DNA of 64,000 nucleotides from Parasalinivibrio latis (GTDB taxonomy: Bacteria; Pseudomonadota; Gammaproteobacteria; Enterobacterales; Vibrionaceae), in NCBI RefSeq assembly GCF_036825535.1, contig NZ_CP098812.1, forward strand, positions 1,674,001 through 1,738,000, in the 5' to 3' direction. Both the position numbers and the translations under genes were made by a program. This document shows positions 43,501 to 51,501 of this stretch, one piece after another. Below the pieces are notes generated by a model. It was not told the DNA's origin and did no database searches. It saw only the letters and a list, made by a program, of their open reading frames with translations. The stretch's first letter is position 1. Each line of letters opens with the position of its first letter.

Positions 43501-43528
43501 TAAAAAAGCCGGGAAAACCCGACTTTTT
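43501..43528. terminator. terminator after cdd
   Basis: AAAAAGCCGGG and CCCGACTTTTT form a stem with one mismatch, with T runs on either strand. On the minus strand it lies 32 bases after the cdd stop codon. Confidence 0.8.
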
Positions 43529-43560
43529 GTATTGTTTTTCTTTGTAAACGACTAGCTGCC

Positions 43561-44448
43561 TCAGATGGCGAGGTAGTGCAGTACTAAATCCGGGTTCAGT
43601 GTTTCCAGCGTCCCCTGTGTTTCCTGCAAATGGCTGACTGGGCTGTCTGCAATTTCAATCAGGGCCGCTTCTTCTACATCGGTAAGCTTTTCGCCGGCCA
43701 TGTTCATGGCAATCAAGGCTACTTGTAGCGGTGGAAGGCTTGGATTAAACGCCGCATTTTCAGCATACATGCCGTGGTAAACCTGTCCGCTTTTGCTGCG
43801 AAGCGCGACACCGCTAATATTTTTGGAATAGGGGGCATGACTGCGGTTAAGTGCATAAAGTGCTTCATGTACCAGAGCTTCTTCACTTTCTACATTCAAA
43901 CCGTGGTTAACCGGGGTTAACAACCCGTCCTTAATCCCGAGATTTGCCGGGCCAAATGCTTCAGGCAGGTAATCGTGCAAAGATTTTTCTGCAACATCAG
44001 GGAGCTGGATACGCAGGTTTTCAGCACCGGCCAGTTCATTCATAAACTGGCGGCAGTGACCGCAAGGGCTGTAGTTGATAGTGATATCCTTCAACTCCGA
44101 CTCTCCTTTCACCCAGGCATGACTGATAGCGCACTGCTCAGCGTGAATAGTCTGGCCTAGTTGGGTACCGGAGAACTCCATGTTTGCACCGAAATACAGC
44201 CTTCCGCTTAATCCACGGGCAATAGCACCAACATAAAAATTTGAGATGGGTGCATGGGAATAAGCTGCAGCAACCGGTAGGAGTGCCAAGCGAAGTGCTT
44301 TGTCATCCAGCCCTGATTTATCCATTAGTTCTTGAAACTGTTCAGGGGTTAGAGATGCATCAAAATCATTGTTACTGATGACAGGCATCAGCAGTTCTGC
44401 CAGTTGTTCTGGCATCGAGTTCAGTGCGGCTTCAAAACGTGCGCGCAT
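43561..44448 (-). CDS. cdd: cytidine deaminase
   Basis: Zinc enzyme of 295 residues converting cytidine to uridine and deoxycytidine to deoxyuridine. The active-site residues H102, E104 (HAEQCAI) and C129, C132 (PCGHC) fall at the same numbers as in E. coli Cdd, which is the dimeric 294-residue form. ATG 44448 has GGAG before it. A GTG two codons earlier is in frame. Two CRP-like sites, 49 bases apart, lie upstream and resemble the layout of the E. coli CytR/CRP promoter. Confidence 0.95.
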   Translation of the reverse strand: MRARFEAALNSMPEQLAELLMPVISNNDFDASLTPEQFQELMDKSGLDDKALRLALLPVAAAYSHAPISNFYVGAIARGLSGRLYFGANMEFSGTQLGQTIHAEQCAISHAWVKGESELKDITINYSPCGHCRQFMNELAGAENLRIQLPDVAEKSLHDYLPEAFGPANLGIKDGLLTPVNHGLNVESEEALVHEALYALNRSHAPYSKNISGVALRSKSGQVYHGMYAENAAFNPSLPPLQVALIAMNMAGEKLTDVEEAALIEIADSPVSHLQETQGTLETLNPDLVLHYLAI

Positions 44449-44507
44449 ATTCACTCCGGTATCCGACTATTGGAAGAGTATTTTGTGGTGATTTATAACA
44501 AATAAAA

Positions 44508-44521
44508 GTGATATTGATCAC
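44508..44521 (-). promoter_or_regulatory. CRP-like site 1 upstream of cdd
   Basis: GTGA-N6-TCAC (GTGATATTGATCAC) matches the core of the CRP consensus and is a nearly perfect dyad with its flanks AA...TT. It stands about 60 bases upstream of the cdd start. Confidence 0.6.
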
Positions 44522-44555
44522 TATTAAGTTTAGTTGATTGCACCTATTACATATT

Positions 44556-44571
44556 TGAGAGTGCTATCACA
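44556..44571 (-). promoter_or_regulatory. CRP-like site 2 upstream of cdd
   Basis: TGAGA-N6-TCACA (TGAGAGTGCTATCACA) matches TGTGA-N6-TCACA with one mismatch. Its centre lies 49 bases from that of site 1, close to the 50 known for the two CRP sites that flank CytR at E. coli cdd. Confidence 0.5.
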
Positions 44572-44615
44572 CAGATTATACGTATGAAACTGGTGGGTTT
44601 TTAGTCAGAAGGAGG

Positions 44616-44666
44616 GTCCCTGATACCGGAAAGAAAGAGAGAGGAAACTTCCGGAATATCAGGGAC
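44616..44666. repeat. long nested hairpin between cdd and lrgB-like gene
   Basis: GTCCCTGATA pairs exactly with TATCAGGGAC, and inside it CCGGAA pairs with TTCCGG. It lies just after the lrgB-like stop on the minus strand and may be a terminator without T run or an RNA-stabilising structure. Confidence 0.5.
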
Positions 44667-44692
44667 AGGGGGAACTGTTGTGTCTGGCCGGG

Positions 44693-45373
44693 TTACTGCC
44701 CGTAAAAATGCATGATGGTTTTGAATACCACAGGTGCAAGCACAGAGGTAAAGACGCCACAAATCACCAGGGCAAGTGAGCTCATCGCGCCTTCAGTAAC
44801 ATCCATCTCCGAAGCTTTTGCTGTTCCAAGGGCATGGGATACGCTGCCGAGTGCCAACCCTTTAGCCATGGGGCAGGAGATTCCAAGGTACTTTAAGATC
44901 GGGTACCCCAGAATGGCACCGAAAAGTCCCGCCATGACAACCAATGCTGCAGAAACTGAGGGCAAACCGCCCAGTTGGCCAGCGGTAACAATAGCAAACG
45001 GCGTTGATACTGATTTAGGTAATATCGTTGCAGCAACCTGAGGGCTGGCCCCCAGAGCCAGTGCCAACCCGGCACCCAGAACCATTGAGAGCAAACTGGC
45101 AACAAGACAGCTGACAATGATTTTATGCCAGTGCTTACGAATAAGGCCCATTTGTTCATACAGAGGGTACGCAAGTGCAACAACTGCCGGTTGCAACAGG
45201 TAATTAATCCATTTGTTCTGCTCAAAATAGGTGGTGTAAGGAACGTTCATCACAAGCAAAACAGGGATCAGGAACAGCAATGAAAGCAACAGGGGGTTGC
45301 ACAACGGGTGTTTGGCCCGGATGGCAATCTGCTGCGCAACAAGGAAAACCACAATAGTGGCAACAAGCCACAT
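44693..45373 (-). CDS. lrgB: LrgB/CidB (YohK) family membrane protein
   Basis: Membrane protein of 226 residues with about six or seven hydrophobic helices, of the LrgB/CidB/YohK family. LLQPAVVALAYPLYEQM and SVSTPFAIVTAGQLGG, and GSVSHALGTAKA, are family signatures. The family works with LrgA-type holin-like proteins in autolysis control and metabolite export. The gene begins 5 bases after the lrgA-like stop, so the pair is one operon. Confidence 0.9.
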   Translation of the reverse strand: MWLVATIVVFLVAQQIAIRAKHPLCNPLLLSLLFLIPVLLVMNVPYTTYFEQNKWINYLLQPAVVALAYPLYEQMGLIRKHWHKIIVSCLVASLLSMVLGAGLALALGASPQVAATILPKSVSTPFAIVTAGQLGGLPSVSAALVVMAGLFGAILGYPILKYLGISCPMAKGLALGSVSHALGTAKASEMDVTEGAMSSLALVICGVFTSVLAPVVFKTIMHFYGQ

Positions 45374-45378
45374 AACAC

Positions 45379-45774
45379 TTACTCTCCGGCCTTTACGGCT
45401 TCTACTGGCTGCGTTTCCTTGTTGCGTTGGGTGCGGTCAAGGGAAACGGACAGCGTAACAAAAACTAATAATGTGCTTAACAGCGTACCCGCCAGAATAG
45501 GCAGGGCTTGCTGACCGATAATGTCAAAATTATTCATGATGCCGACAGAAGCCGGAATGAAAAGCAGAGCCATGTATCGGATTAAAAAACGCGCACCACT
45601 TTCAACCCAACGTGCAGGAACCAGGTTCGTTGCAAGCAGGAAGAAGAGAATGGCCATGCCAATAATACTGCCGGGTAGAGGCAGATGAAGACCTTCCTCC
45701 AGCGCGATACCCGCCAGGGTGCAAAGGCCAATAATCGCGAAAGCGATAACGTGTTTCACAGAAAAAACTCCCAT
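45379..45774 (-). CDS. lrgA: LrgA/CidA (YohJ) holin-like family protein
   Basis: Small membrane protein of 131 residues with four hydrophobic helices. GLHLPLPGSIIGMAILFFLL is the LrgA/CidA signature. The preceding residues form a first helix (FAIIGLCTLAGIALEEG). I used ATG 45774 to match the length of YohJ (132). A GTG at 45819 would add 15 residues. It is the first gene of the lrgAB-like pair, possibly exporting small metabolites or controlling murein hydrolysis. Confidence 0.85.
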   Translation of the reverse strand: MGVFSVKHVIAFAIIGLCTLAGIALEEGLHLPLPGSIIGMAILFFLLATNLVPARWVESGARFLIRYMALLFIPASVGIMNNFDIIGQQALPILAGTLLSTLLVFVTLSVSLDRTQRNKETQPVEAVKAGE

Positions 45775-45884
45775 CGGTCGATAGGATTCATCATACAAAT
45801 AAAGTGTGATGGAGTCCACACAATATCAGGTGAATTTCAGGACGCCAGATACCGGGTGATCGGAGAACAAAACCGCAACAAAAG

Positions 45885-46391
45885 TTACATTGTCACCAGT
45901 CCAATGGTTGTCAAAACCAAGACGGACAGGGCGAGAATGGCATATGCCCGGAAAGACATTGCAATTGATGGGCGCTCCGGCACAGATTCCGGGGCGACGG
46001 ATTCCTGTTCAACAACAGGGAGGTTTTTGGGAGAAACCGGTACTTCCTCAGATTCTGTCACGCAAAAAGTAGAATCGGGCAGTGATATCCGGTAACCGTA
46101 TCCACCTACGACAGAGATGGGTAACCGGCTGTTGTCGTCTCCCTGCTTAGAAAGAAGAGACGAGAGGATAGTGAGTGCATCGTTGTCGGTTTCACCTTTA
46201 CGGCGGACGACACGTTGAATAGCGGCCAGAGAAATAACTTCGCCTGCATGATGGCAAAGCAATTCCAGCACCCTGGCTTCATTGGGTGAGAGTGAAAGAG
46301 AAGGTTGGTTTTCCCATTGTAAAGTGCGCGCTTCAGGGCTGAACTCGACAAGGGAAAATCGATAGCAACGGCTTACACTTTTTGTTTCCAT
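45885..46391 (-). CDS. ToxR-like membrane-anchored winged-helix regulator
   Basis: A 168-residue protein with a cytoplasmic OmpR/PhoB-type winged helix at residues 10-105 (LSPNEARVLELLCHHAGEVI, then VVGGYGYRISL), a proline- and glutamate-rich linker, and one membrane helix at 149-167 (YAILALSVLVLTTIGL). It stops right after the helix, so there is almost no periplasmic domain, in contrast to ToxR and CadC. It stands 110 bases upstream of the lrgAB-like genes on the same strand and may control them or sbcB-linked genes. It may also be a shortened ToxR relative. Confidence 0.85.
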   Translation of the reverse strand: METKSVSRCYRFSLVEFSPEARTLQWENQPSLSLSPNEARVLELLCHHAGEVISLAAIQRVVRRKGETDNDALTILSSLLSKQGDDNSRLPISVVGGYGYRISLPDSTFCVTESEEVPVSPKNLPVVEQESVAPESVPERPSIAMSFRAYAILALSVLVLTTIGLVTM

Positions 46392-46559
46392 CTATATTCC
46401 CCCTAAACCACCATACTGCATGCAAGGAACGAGGTACCAATCGGTACTTTGGAAGCGGGTTCGCACCTTGTCTAATTAAAGTGTGGATGGAATCGGGGGT
46501 TTCGCAAGGAAAAGTCAGCCATCCGGCCACCCGATAAGGAGGCCGGTGCATAATAGGTA

Positions 46560-47987
46560 TTAATTAACCATTTGTTCTATATAGAGATATAGATGTTTAA
46601 GGATGGCCAGTTTTTTTTCATTCCCCTCATTTTCTTCAACGAGGCGCTCAAAATTAGCCATATAAGCAGGAAGGTTATTTTCAAAATAGTCACGACGGTG
46701 CATCAGCCACTTACGATGTTCGTCGTCAGTCAGTGTGCTTGGGAAGTGGCGGGCACGGTAGCGGAACAACAGACGGTTGATACGCTCATCGGATACCTGG
46801 ATATCCAGTGCGGCTAAGTTTTCCGGCGCGGTCTGGCGAATAATATCCATCGCGCTGCGGTCTGCCTGTGAAAAGAAGCCGTTGTAAAGGGCTGTATCGA
46901 CATTGCTGTTGTCGAACTCGCGTCCTTCATCCGTAAACACATCAATCAGCTTTTCACGCAGGGACGGAGCAGCCTGGAGCTTTTTCAGGTTCAGCAGGCA
47001 CTGTTCGCGATTGATACCGATACGCGCAGCATCTTCCGCACGGAGCGTTTTAGCGGTGGCAAGAACCGGGCATTTGTTCAGGTGTACCAGTTTAATAGGG
47101 GCAGGAAGTTCATCCGGTGCCAGGTCATCCCGGCGGGTATACAGGCGTTCGCGAAGGGCTTCTGCATCCAGCTCAAACAGCGGGGCGGGATCTAAAGCCA
47201 GATCAATGGTGATCACCGCATTTTTGTTAGTCGGGTGCCAGGCAACCGGCACAATCCAACTGGTGTTCCCACGGTCAGTGCCGAACATGCCGGATACATG
47301 CACCAGCGGTGTCATGTTGACGATATCCACCAGATGAGTCAGCTTGTTTTTATTCCGGTGCTCAAGCAGGTAACTGAACAGCCTTGGCTGCGCTTGCTTC
47401 AACACTTTGGCAATACCGATAGTGGCGTAAACATCTGCCATTGCATCGTGCGCATTGCTGTGTTCAATACCGTTCTCAACCGAAAGCCTTTCAAGCTTGA
47501 AAGAAATCCTGCCTTCATCATCTACCGGCCAGTTAATACCGTCCGGGCGCAGTGCATAGGCGGCGCGCATCACATCGAGCAAATCCCAGCGTGAATTGCC
47601 GTTTTGCCAGCTCCAGCCATACGGGTCAAAGAAGTTGCGGTAAAGGGTATAGCGGGTCACTTCGTCATCGAAGCGAACGTTGTTATAGCCAACCACACAG
47701 GTGCCCGGTTGGGAGAACGCTTCATGGATACGGGCAATAAACTCCGGTTCAGGCAGCCCTTTCGCCATGGCAGTTTGTGGCGTGATGCCGGTAATCAGGC
47801 AGGCTTCCGGTTGGGGGAGATAGTCATCAGTCGGCTTACAGAAGAGCACAAGCGGCTCGCCAATGATGTTCAGCTCACTGTCGGTGCGGATACCGGCAAA
47901 CTGACACGGCCTGTCCAGCGAGGGACTGGTTCCGAAGGTCTCAAAATCGTAGAAGAAAAACGTCGGCTGGTTGTTGGCGTCGCTCAT
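46560..47987 (-). CDS. sbcB: exodeoxyribonuclease I
   Basis: ExoI of 475 residues, a 3'-5' exonuclease on single-stranded DNA used in mismatch repair and recombination. The N-terminal DEDD exonuclease starts TFFFYDFETFG, with NVRFDDEVTRYTLYRNF and HDAMADVYATIGIAK carrying the remaining acidic residues. The SH3-like and C-terminal parts follow to the end (ILKHLYLYIEQM). Full length for the family. Transcribed separately from the regulator downstream. Confidence 0.95.
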   Translation of the reverse strand: MSDANNQPTFFFYDFETFGTSPSLDRPCQFAGIRTDSELNIIGEPLVLFCKPTDDYLPQPEACLITGITPQTAMAKGLPEPEFIARIHEAFSQPGTCVVGYNNVRFDDEVTRYTLYRNFFDPYGWSWQNGNSRWDLLDVMRAAYALRPDGINWPVDDEGRISFKLERLSVENGIEHSNAHDAMADVYATIGIAKVLKQAQPRLFSYLLEHRNKNKLTHLVDIVNMTPLVHVSGMFGTDRGNTSWIVPVAWHPTNKNAVITIDLALDPAPLFELDAEALRERLYTRRDDLAPDELPAPIKLVHLNKCPVLATAKTLRAEDAARIGINREQCLLNLKKLQAAPSLREKLIDVFTDEGREFDNSNVDTALYNGFFSQADRSAMDIIRQTAPENLAALDIQVSDERINRLLFRYRARHFPSTLTDDEHRKWLMHRRDYFENNLPAYMANFERLVEENEGNEKKLAILKHLYLYIEQMVN

Positions 47988-48177
47988 AACTCGTTTTTAT
48001 GTTTGCGCGTAAAGTCAGGATGATACCAGATGCAAGGGGCCAGGGCGTGGTGATCTTTCGCATTTTCTGGTGTGGCAGAGGTTATGAACCTGGTGAGAGC
48101 TTTATTGATTACCGGTTTTGATAAGCAAGAGAGGTCGTGTGGCTTTTTTTAGATGACTATCAGTCAGTTGCACGAAA

Positions 48178-48190
48178 ACCACATTGTGGT
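48178..48190. repeat. 13-base palindrome in the island's left end
   Basis: ACCACATTGTGGT has 6-bp arms around one base. It lies in the gene-free stretch 47988-48508, which otherwise holds the GGACAGA repeats. Confidence 0.3.
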
Positions 48191-48240
48191 GAGAATGCTG
48201 GATTAAATATCATGTTGAAATTAAGAAACTAAAAGAGAAA

Positions 48241-48268
48241 CTAAAAGGACAGATACCTTAACACCTTA
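48241..48268. repeat. dispersed repeat copy L1 (reverse orientation of GTGTCTGTCC)
   Basis: It begins CTAAAAGGACAGATACC and continues to a TTAACACCTTA tail. It aligns with copy L2 with four changes over 28 bases. The reverse complement carries the GGTATCTGTCC core. It stands left of the transposase gene. Confidence 0.7.
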
Positions 48269-48282
48269 AAAAGTGAAGCAAT

Positions 48283-48310
48283 CTAAAAGAACAGACACCC
48301 TAACGCCTTA
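48283..48310. repeat. dispersed repeat copy L2
   Basis: Begins CTAAAAGAACAGACACCC and ends TAACGCCTTA, 15 bases after copy L1. Reverse complement contains the GGTGTCTGTTC core. Confidence 0.7.
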
Positions 48311-48508
48311 ATATTTGGGAATTTGTCATTTTTACTAATTGATGTGAGCCTGCAGAGATGGCTGGCACATAAAAACCGCTTAAGTCGACAGCTAACGCTA
48401 GGCACATTGCGATAGGCGATTATGGTTCAAACGTAAGATCAAGCTCTTGGAAGTAGAATCTTAAATCATTGATAATGTGTTCAAACTGTCTGATAACTGA
48501 GTTTGTGT

Positions 48509-48778
48509 ATGGAATCAGTAAAAGAAGAACTTCTAACCCTATTAACTAAAGAGTGCGACTTGTATTCATCCATTCCCGCGAGTGAACAACAGCAACTGCG
48601 TGACAAAAAGAACTTTATTAAGGGGCTGATGACCGCCTGCCGAGTTGTAGGTATCAGTTTTGAAGAACTGAACTCGATAATAGAAGCTATGCCTAAACAT
48701 CCAAAGTTCAATGACATAGATGAGCTGTTGTCTATCCCTACTTATATTCGAAATAACGTTGAGATTCAGTCAAGCTAA
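48509..48778 (+). CDS. hypothetical protein within the repeat-flanked island, 89 aa
   Basis: Soluble, helical and acidic protein of 89 residues with no signal or membrane part. Segments such as KNFIKGLMTACRVVGISFEE look like real coding sequence. I recognise no family. The ATG at 48509 has no clear Shine-Dalgarno sequence, and an in-frame TTG lies two codons earlier. The stop codon lies inside repeat copy L3, so gene and repeat are directly joined. It may be cargo of the mobile element or a native gene that the repeat inserted beside. Confidence 0.55.
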   Translation: MESVKEELLTLLTKECDLYSSIPASEQQQLRDKKNFIKGLMTACRVVGISFEELNSIIEAMPKHPKFNDIDELLSIPTYIRNNVEIQSS

Positions 48779-48795
48779 AAGGACAGACACCCTAA
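48775..48795. repeat. dispersed repeat copy L3
   Basis: CTAAAAGGACAGACACCC followed by TAA, the best match to copies L1 and L2. It overlaps the stop codon of the 89-residue ORF. Confidence 0.7.
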
Positions 48796-48918
48796 GAAAC
48801 TGAGGAAATAGTCATTTTCACCAACAGTTGCTGTGGCTCGGGGAATACCTAATCCAACGTGGCTGTAATCCGCGAATAGTTTAAGGTTAACCCATCATTT
48901 TAATGAATGTGATTGGTT

Positions 48919-49884
48919 ATGACCGTTGCCCGTAAATATCAGATTAGTCTTGAAGCCACGCCTTATTATCACTGCGTCTCCCGCTGTGTCAGACGTGCTT
49001 TTTTGTGTGGGATAGATGAATATACGGGAAAAAGTTATGAACACAGGAAAGCGTGGGTAGAAGAACGGATTCTTCAACTCTCTGCATCGTTCGCCATTAA
49101 CATTTGTGCCTATGCAGTGATGAGTAACCATTACCACCTCGTTTGCCATATCGATAAAGCCAGAGCATTACGCTGGAGTAGGGAAGAAGTTATTGAGCGC
49201 TGGAGTGCTTGCCATAAAACGTTGCCGGTAATGGTTGAGCGATATTTAATTGGCGAAGAATTAAGTGAAGCTCAAATGATGCTGCTTGATGAAATTGTCG
49301 AAAAATGGCGAAAGCGGTTGTACAGCCTCAGTGAATTTATGAAAGCGCTGAATGGTGATATTGCAAAACAAGCTAATCAGGAAGACGACTGCACCGGACA
49401 TTTTTGGGAAGGGCGATTTAAGAGCCAGGCATTGCTTGATGAGAAGGCACTTGCAGCTGCTATGGCTTATGTAGACTTAAATCCCGTCAGATCTGGTGTG
49501 GCTAAAACGCCTGAAGCGTCGCAGCATACCTCAGTTAAACAGCGTATTTTCGCTTTGACTGAAAACCACCAACAACCTGCCTGTTTATATCCATTTGTTG
49601 GGGCGGCTAACAATCAATCCAAAGAAGGTCTTCCCTTTAAGCTGATGGAATACCTTGCGCTGGTTGATTGGACAAGTAGGCAATGGCGAGATGACAAAGC
49701 CAGTGTACCATCGAATTTACCTGATCTTTTGGCTAGATCCGGTTTAGATGCCAAAGAGTGGCAGCAAGTGATGGTGACATTTGAGCGGAAGGACAGCCAG
49801 TTGGTCGGTACAGTAGAGGCCATATCAGAAGCCCTTCCATGTTTTAACCGAAAGCGTATACGTGGTCGAAGACTCGCTGCGTAA
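48919..49884 (+). CDS. Y1-family (REP-associated type) transposase
   Basis: Transposase-like protein of 321 residues in the Y1_Tnp/REP-associated tyrosine transposase group. The histidine pair is in AVMSNHYHLVCHI, the catalytic tyrosine region near MAYVDLNPVRSGV. The middle GHFWEGRFKSQALLD is typical. Y1 enzymes nick single-stranded DNA hairpins and are domesticated to spread short palindromic repeats. The gene is bracketed by GTGTCTGTCC repeats on both sides, in opposite orientation. It is preceded by no clear binding site for ribosomes. It is one of many marine-bacterial family members of this size. Confidence 0.88.
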   Translation: MTVARKYQISLEATPYYHCVSRCVRRAFLCGIDEYTGKSYEHRKAWVEERILQLSASFAINICAYAVMSNHYHLVCHIDKARALRWSREEVIERWSACHKTLPVMVERYLIGEELSEAQMMLLDEIVEKWRKRLYSLSEFMKALNGDIAKQANQEDDCTGHFWEGRFKSQALLDEKALAAAMAYVDLNPVRSGVAKTPEASQHTSVKQRIFALTENHQQPACLYPFVGAANNQSKEGLPFKLMEYLALVDWTSRQWRDDKASVPSNLPDLLARSGLDAKEWQQVMVTFERKDSQLVGTVEAISEALPCFNRKRIRGRRLAA

Positions 49885-50000
49885 ATCCTTCAAAATAAAC
49901 TTCATTTCACAATGTCCACTCCCCCATCATGAGACAGTCTAAACTGTAGTATTTCCTATTCTCTTCCCATATGTGACATCTCAATAAATTCAAGCATGAG

Positions 50001-50017
50001 GGTTTCTGTCCTTATAC
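50001..50017. repeat. dispersed repeat copy R1
   Basis: GGTTTCTGTCCTTATAC, a variant of the GGTGTCTGTCCC core with a TATAC tail shared by copy R4. It stands 116 bases after the transposase stop. Confidence 0.55.
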
Positions 50018-50030
50018 GAAAGATGAATAT

Positions 50031-50059
50031 CCAAAGGTGCCTGTCCAGATACACCTCTT
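50031..50059. repeat. dispersed repeat copy R2, 29 bases
   Basis: Begins CCAAAGGTGCCTGTCCAGA and ends ACACCTCTT. The AGGTG and CACCT arms form a small stem-loop. A second copy with four changes follows immediately, making a tandem pair. Confidence 0.65.
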
Positions 50060-50088
50060 CCAAAGGTGCCCTTTCAGATACACCTCTA
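50060..50088. repeat. dispersed repeat copy R3, tandem with R2
   Basis: Begins CCAAAGGTGCCCTTTCAGA and ends ACACCTCTA. It follows R2 head to tail and again has AGGTG/CACCT arms. Confidence 0.65.
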
Positions 50089-50157
50089 TACACCCCGAAT
50101 CTAACCTAGAACCCTAGTGAATATGTCTTGATGTCTTGATATAAATATCCCAAGACT

Positions 50158-50177
50158 AATAGTGTCTGTCCCTATAC
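50158..50177. repeat. dispersed repeat copy R4
   Basis: AATAGTGTCTGTCCCTATAC, one change from the AATGGTGTCTGTCCC copies at 60626 and 60658. Its tail runs into three copies of CTATACAAA. Confidence 0.75.
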
Positions 50178-50198
50178 AAACTATACAAACTATACAAA
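50172..50198. repeat. three tandem 9-bp units CTATACAAA
   Basis: CTATACAAA at 50172, 50181 and 50190 are exact copies. They overlap copy R4 and stand just before the dctM-like gene end. The 49885-50223 stretch holds no gene. Confidence 0.75.
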
Positions 50199-50223
50199 AA
50201 TGATCCCTAGACAAAAAAGCGTA

Positions 50224-51501
50224 CTATTTCATCGTTCCCGGCAACCAAAGGGAAATTTGGGGTACAAACGTCAGCAGTAACAGCACGGCGATTAACGTTG
50301 CGATATAGGGGACAAGTTCGCGGACAAAGTCTTTCACCGGTATTTTGCTGATGCTGCATGCGGTAAACATCAATGTGCCCAGTGGCGGGGTGACGCCGGC
50401 AATGGTTAAATTGAGCACCATAACAATGCCAAAATGCACTGGGTCTATTCCTACTTCAGTGATAACCGGAACCAGAATGGGGGTCAGTAATATCAGTGCT
50501 GCGCCACCTTCAATAAACATGCCTATGGCGAGAAGAAGAAGGTTGATCAGCAACAACAGCGCATACGGATTGTCGCTGATTCCCAGCATTAATTCGGCAA
50601 TCTGGGCCGGGATCCGTTCCCATGACAGGAAGAAACCGAATGTTGATGCTGCACATATAATAAACATTACGGCAGATGTGGCAGTCACGGTTTCAATAAG
50701 AATATCCGGTACCTTCCGAATAGAAAACTGCTTGTGAATGTAGCCTACGATGATGGCGTAAAGTACCGCCATGGCACCCGCTTCGGTTGGTGTGAAAATG
50801 CCGAACCGGATACCGCCTACAATGCCGACTGGTACCATCAGGGACCAAATCGCCTTTTTCAATGCAGTGAACCTTGAACCCCAGCTCGCTTTCTTTTCCA
50901 ACGACGGGGCATAACTTCGCAGGCGTGAGATGTGGCTGGTGACCAGCATCAGTGCAATACACAGGACGATTCCGGGTAGTATTCCCGCCAGGAAGAGTTT
51001 GCCAATGGATACATCACCCATAAAGCCATACAGGATCAACCCGATGCCGGGCGGAATAATTACGCTGATAATTGATGAACTTGCTGTTACCACAGCGGAA
51101 AAAGCGGTGTGGTACCCCCGCTTATCCATTTGGGGAACCATGATTTTACTTTGCATTGCAGTGTCGGCGTTTGCACTGCCGGACATCCCACCCATCAGTG
51201 TACTGAGGAGTATATTGACCTGTGCCAAGCCGCCAACCATGTGTCCGGTAAAGCTGTCTGCCAGTTTCATTAATCTCTCGGTGATACCCGAGTGGTTCAT
51301 GATGACGCCGGTCATAATGAAAAACGGGATAGCGAGGAGGGGGAAAGAGTGGGTAACTGAAACAAAGCGTTGAATAAAGATCTGATGCTGAATACCGCTG
51401 CTTAAAAGGAAGAAACTTAACCCGGCAATTGCAAGTGCAAAGGCGACAGGGACATTTGCTGCAAATAAGGCGAACAAAACCACCACAGGCAGGTAATCCA
51501 T
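50224..51501 (-). CDS. dctM: TRAP transporter large permease, DctM type
   Basis: Inner-membrane TRAP component of 425 residues with about eleven or twelve hydrophobic helices. FALAIAGLSFFLLSSG, LLAIPFFIMTGVIM, and GGMSGSANADTAMQSKIMVP are typical. It uses the sodium gradient for uptake of organic acids such as C4-dicarboxylates or sialic acid, judged from the family, and the substrate here is unknown. It shares one base with the small-permease gene (TAATG). GGAGG precedes its start. Confidence 0.93.
   Translation of the reverse strand: MDYLPVVVLFALFAANVPVAFALAIAGLSFFLLSSGIQHQIFIQRFVSVTHSFPLLAIPFFIMTGVIMNHSGITERLMKLADSFTGHMVGGLAQVNILLSTLMGGMSGSANADTAMQSKIMVPQMDKRGYHTAFSAVVTASSSIISVIIPPGIGLILYGFMGDVSIGKLFLAGILPGIVLCIALMLVTSHISRLRSYAPSLEKKASWGSRFTALKKAIWSLMVPVGIVGGIRFGIFTPTEAGAMAVLYAIIVGYIHKQFSIRKVPDILIETVTATSAVMFIICAASTFGFFLSWERIPAQIAELMLGISDNPYALLLLINLLLLAIGMFIEGGAALILLTPILVPVITEVGIDPVHFGIVMVLNLTIAGVTPPLGTLMFTACSISKIPVKDFVRELVPYIATLIAVLLLLTFVPQISLWLPGTMK

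Noticed and set aside
48919..49884. Complete insertion sequence with IS200-type ends
   Set aside because: I could not find the left and right hairpin ends of an IS200/IS605 element, and the length of the protein (321) is that of REP-associated proteins, so no IS was called.
50031..50088. Possible CRISPR-like array
   Set aside because: Only two head-to-tail copies with no unique spacer, and no cas genes nearby. They belong to the dispersed GTGTCTGTCC family.
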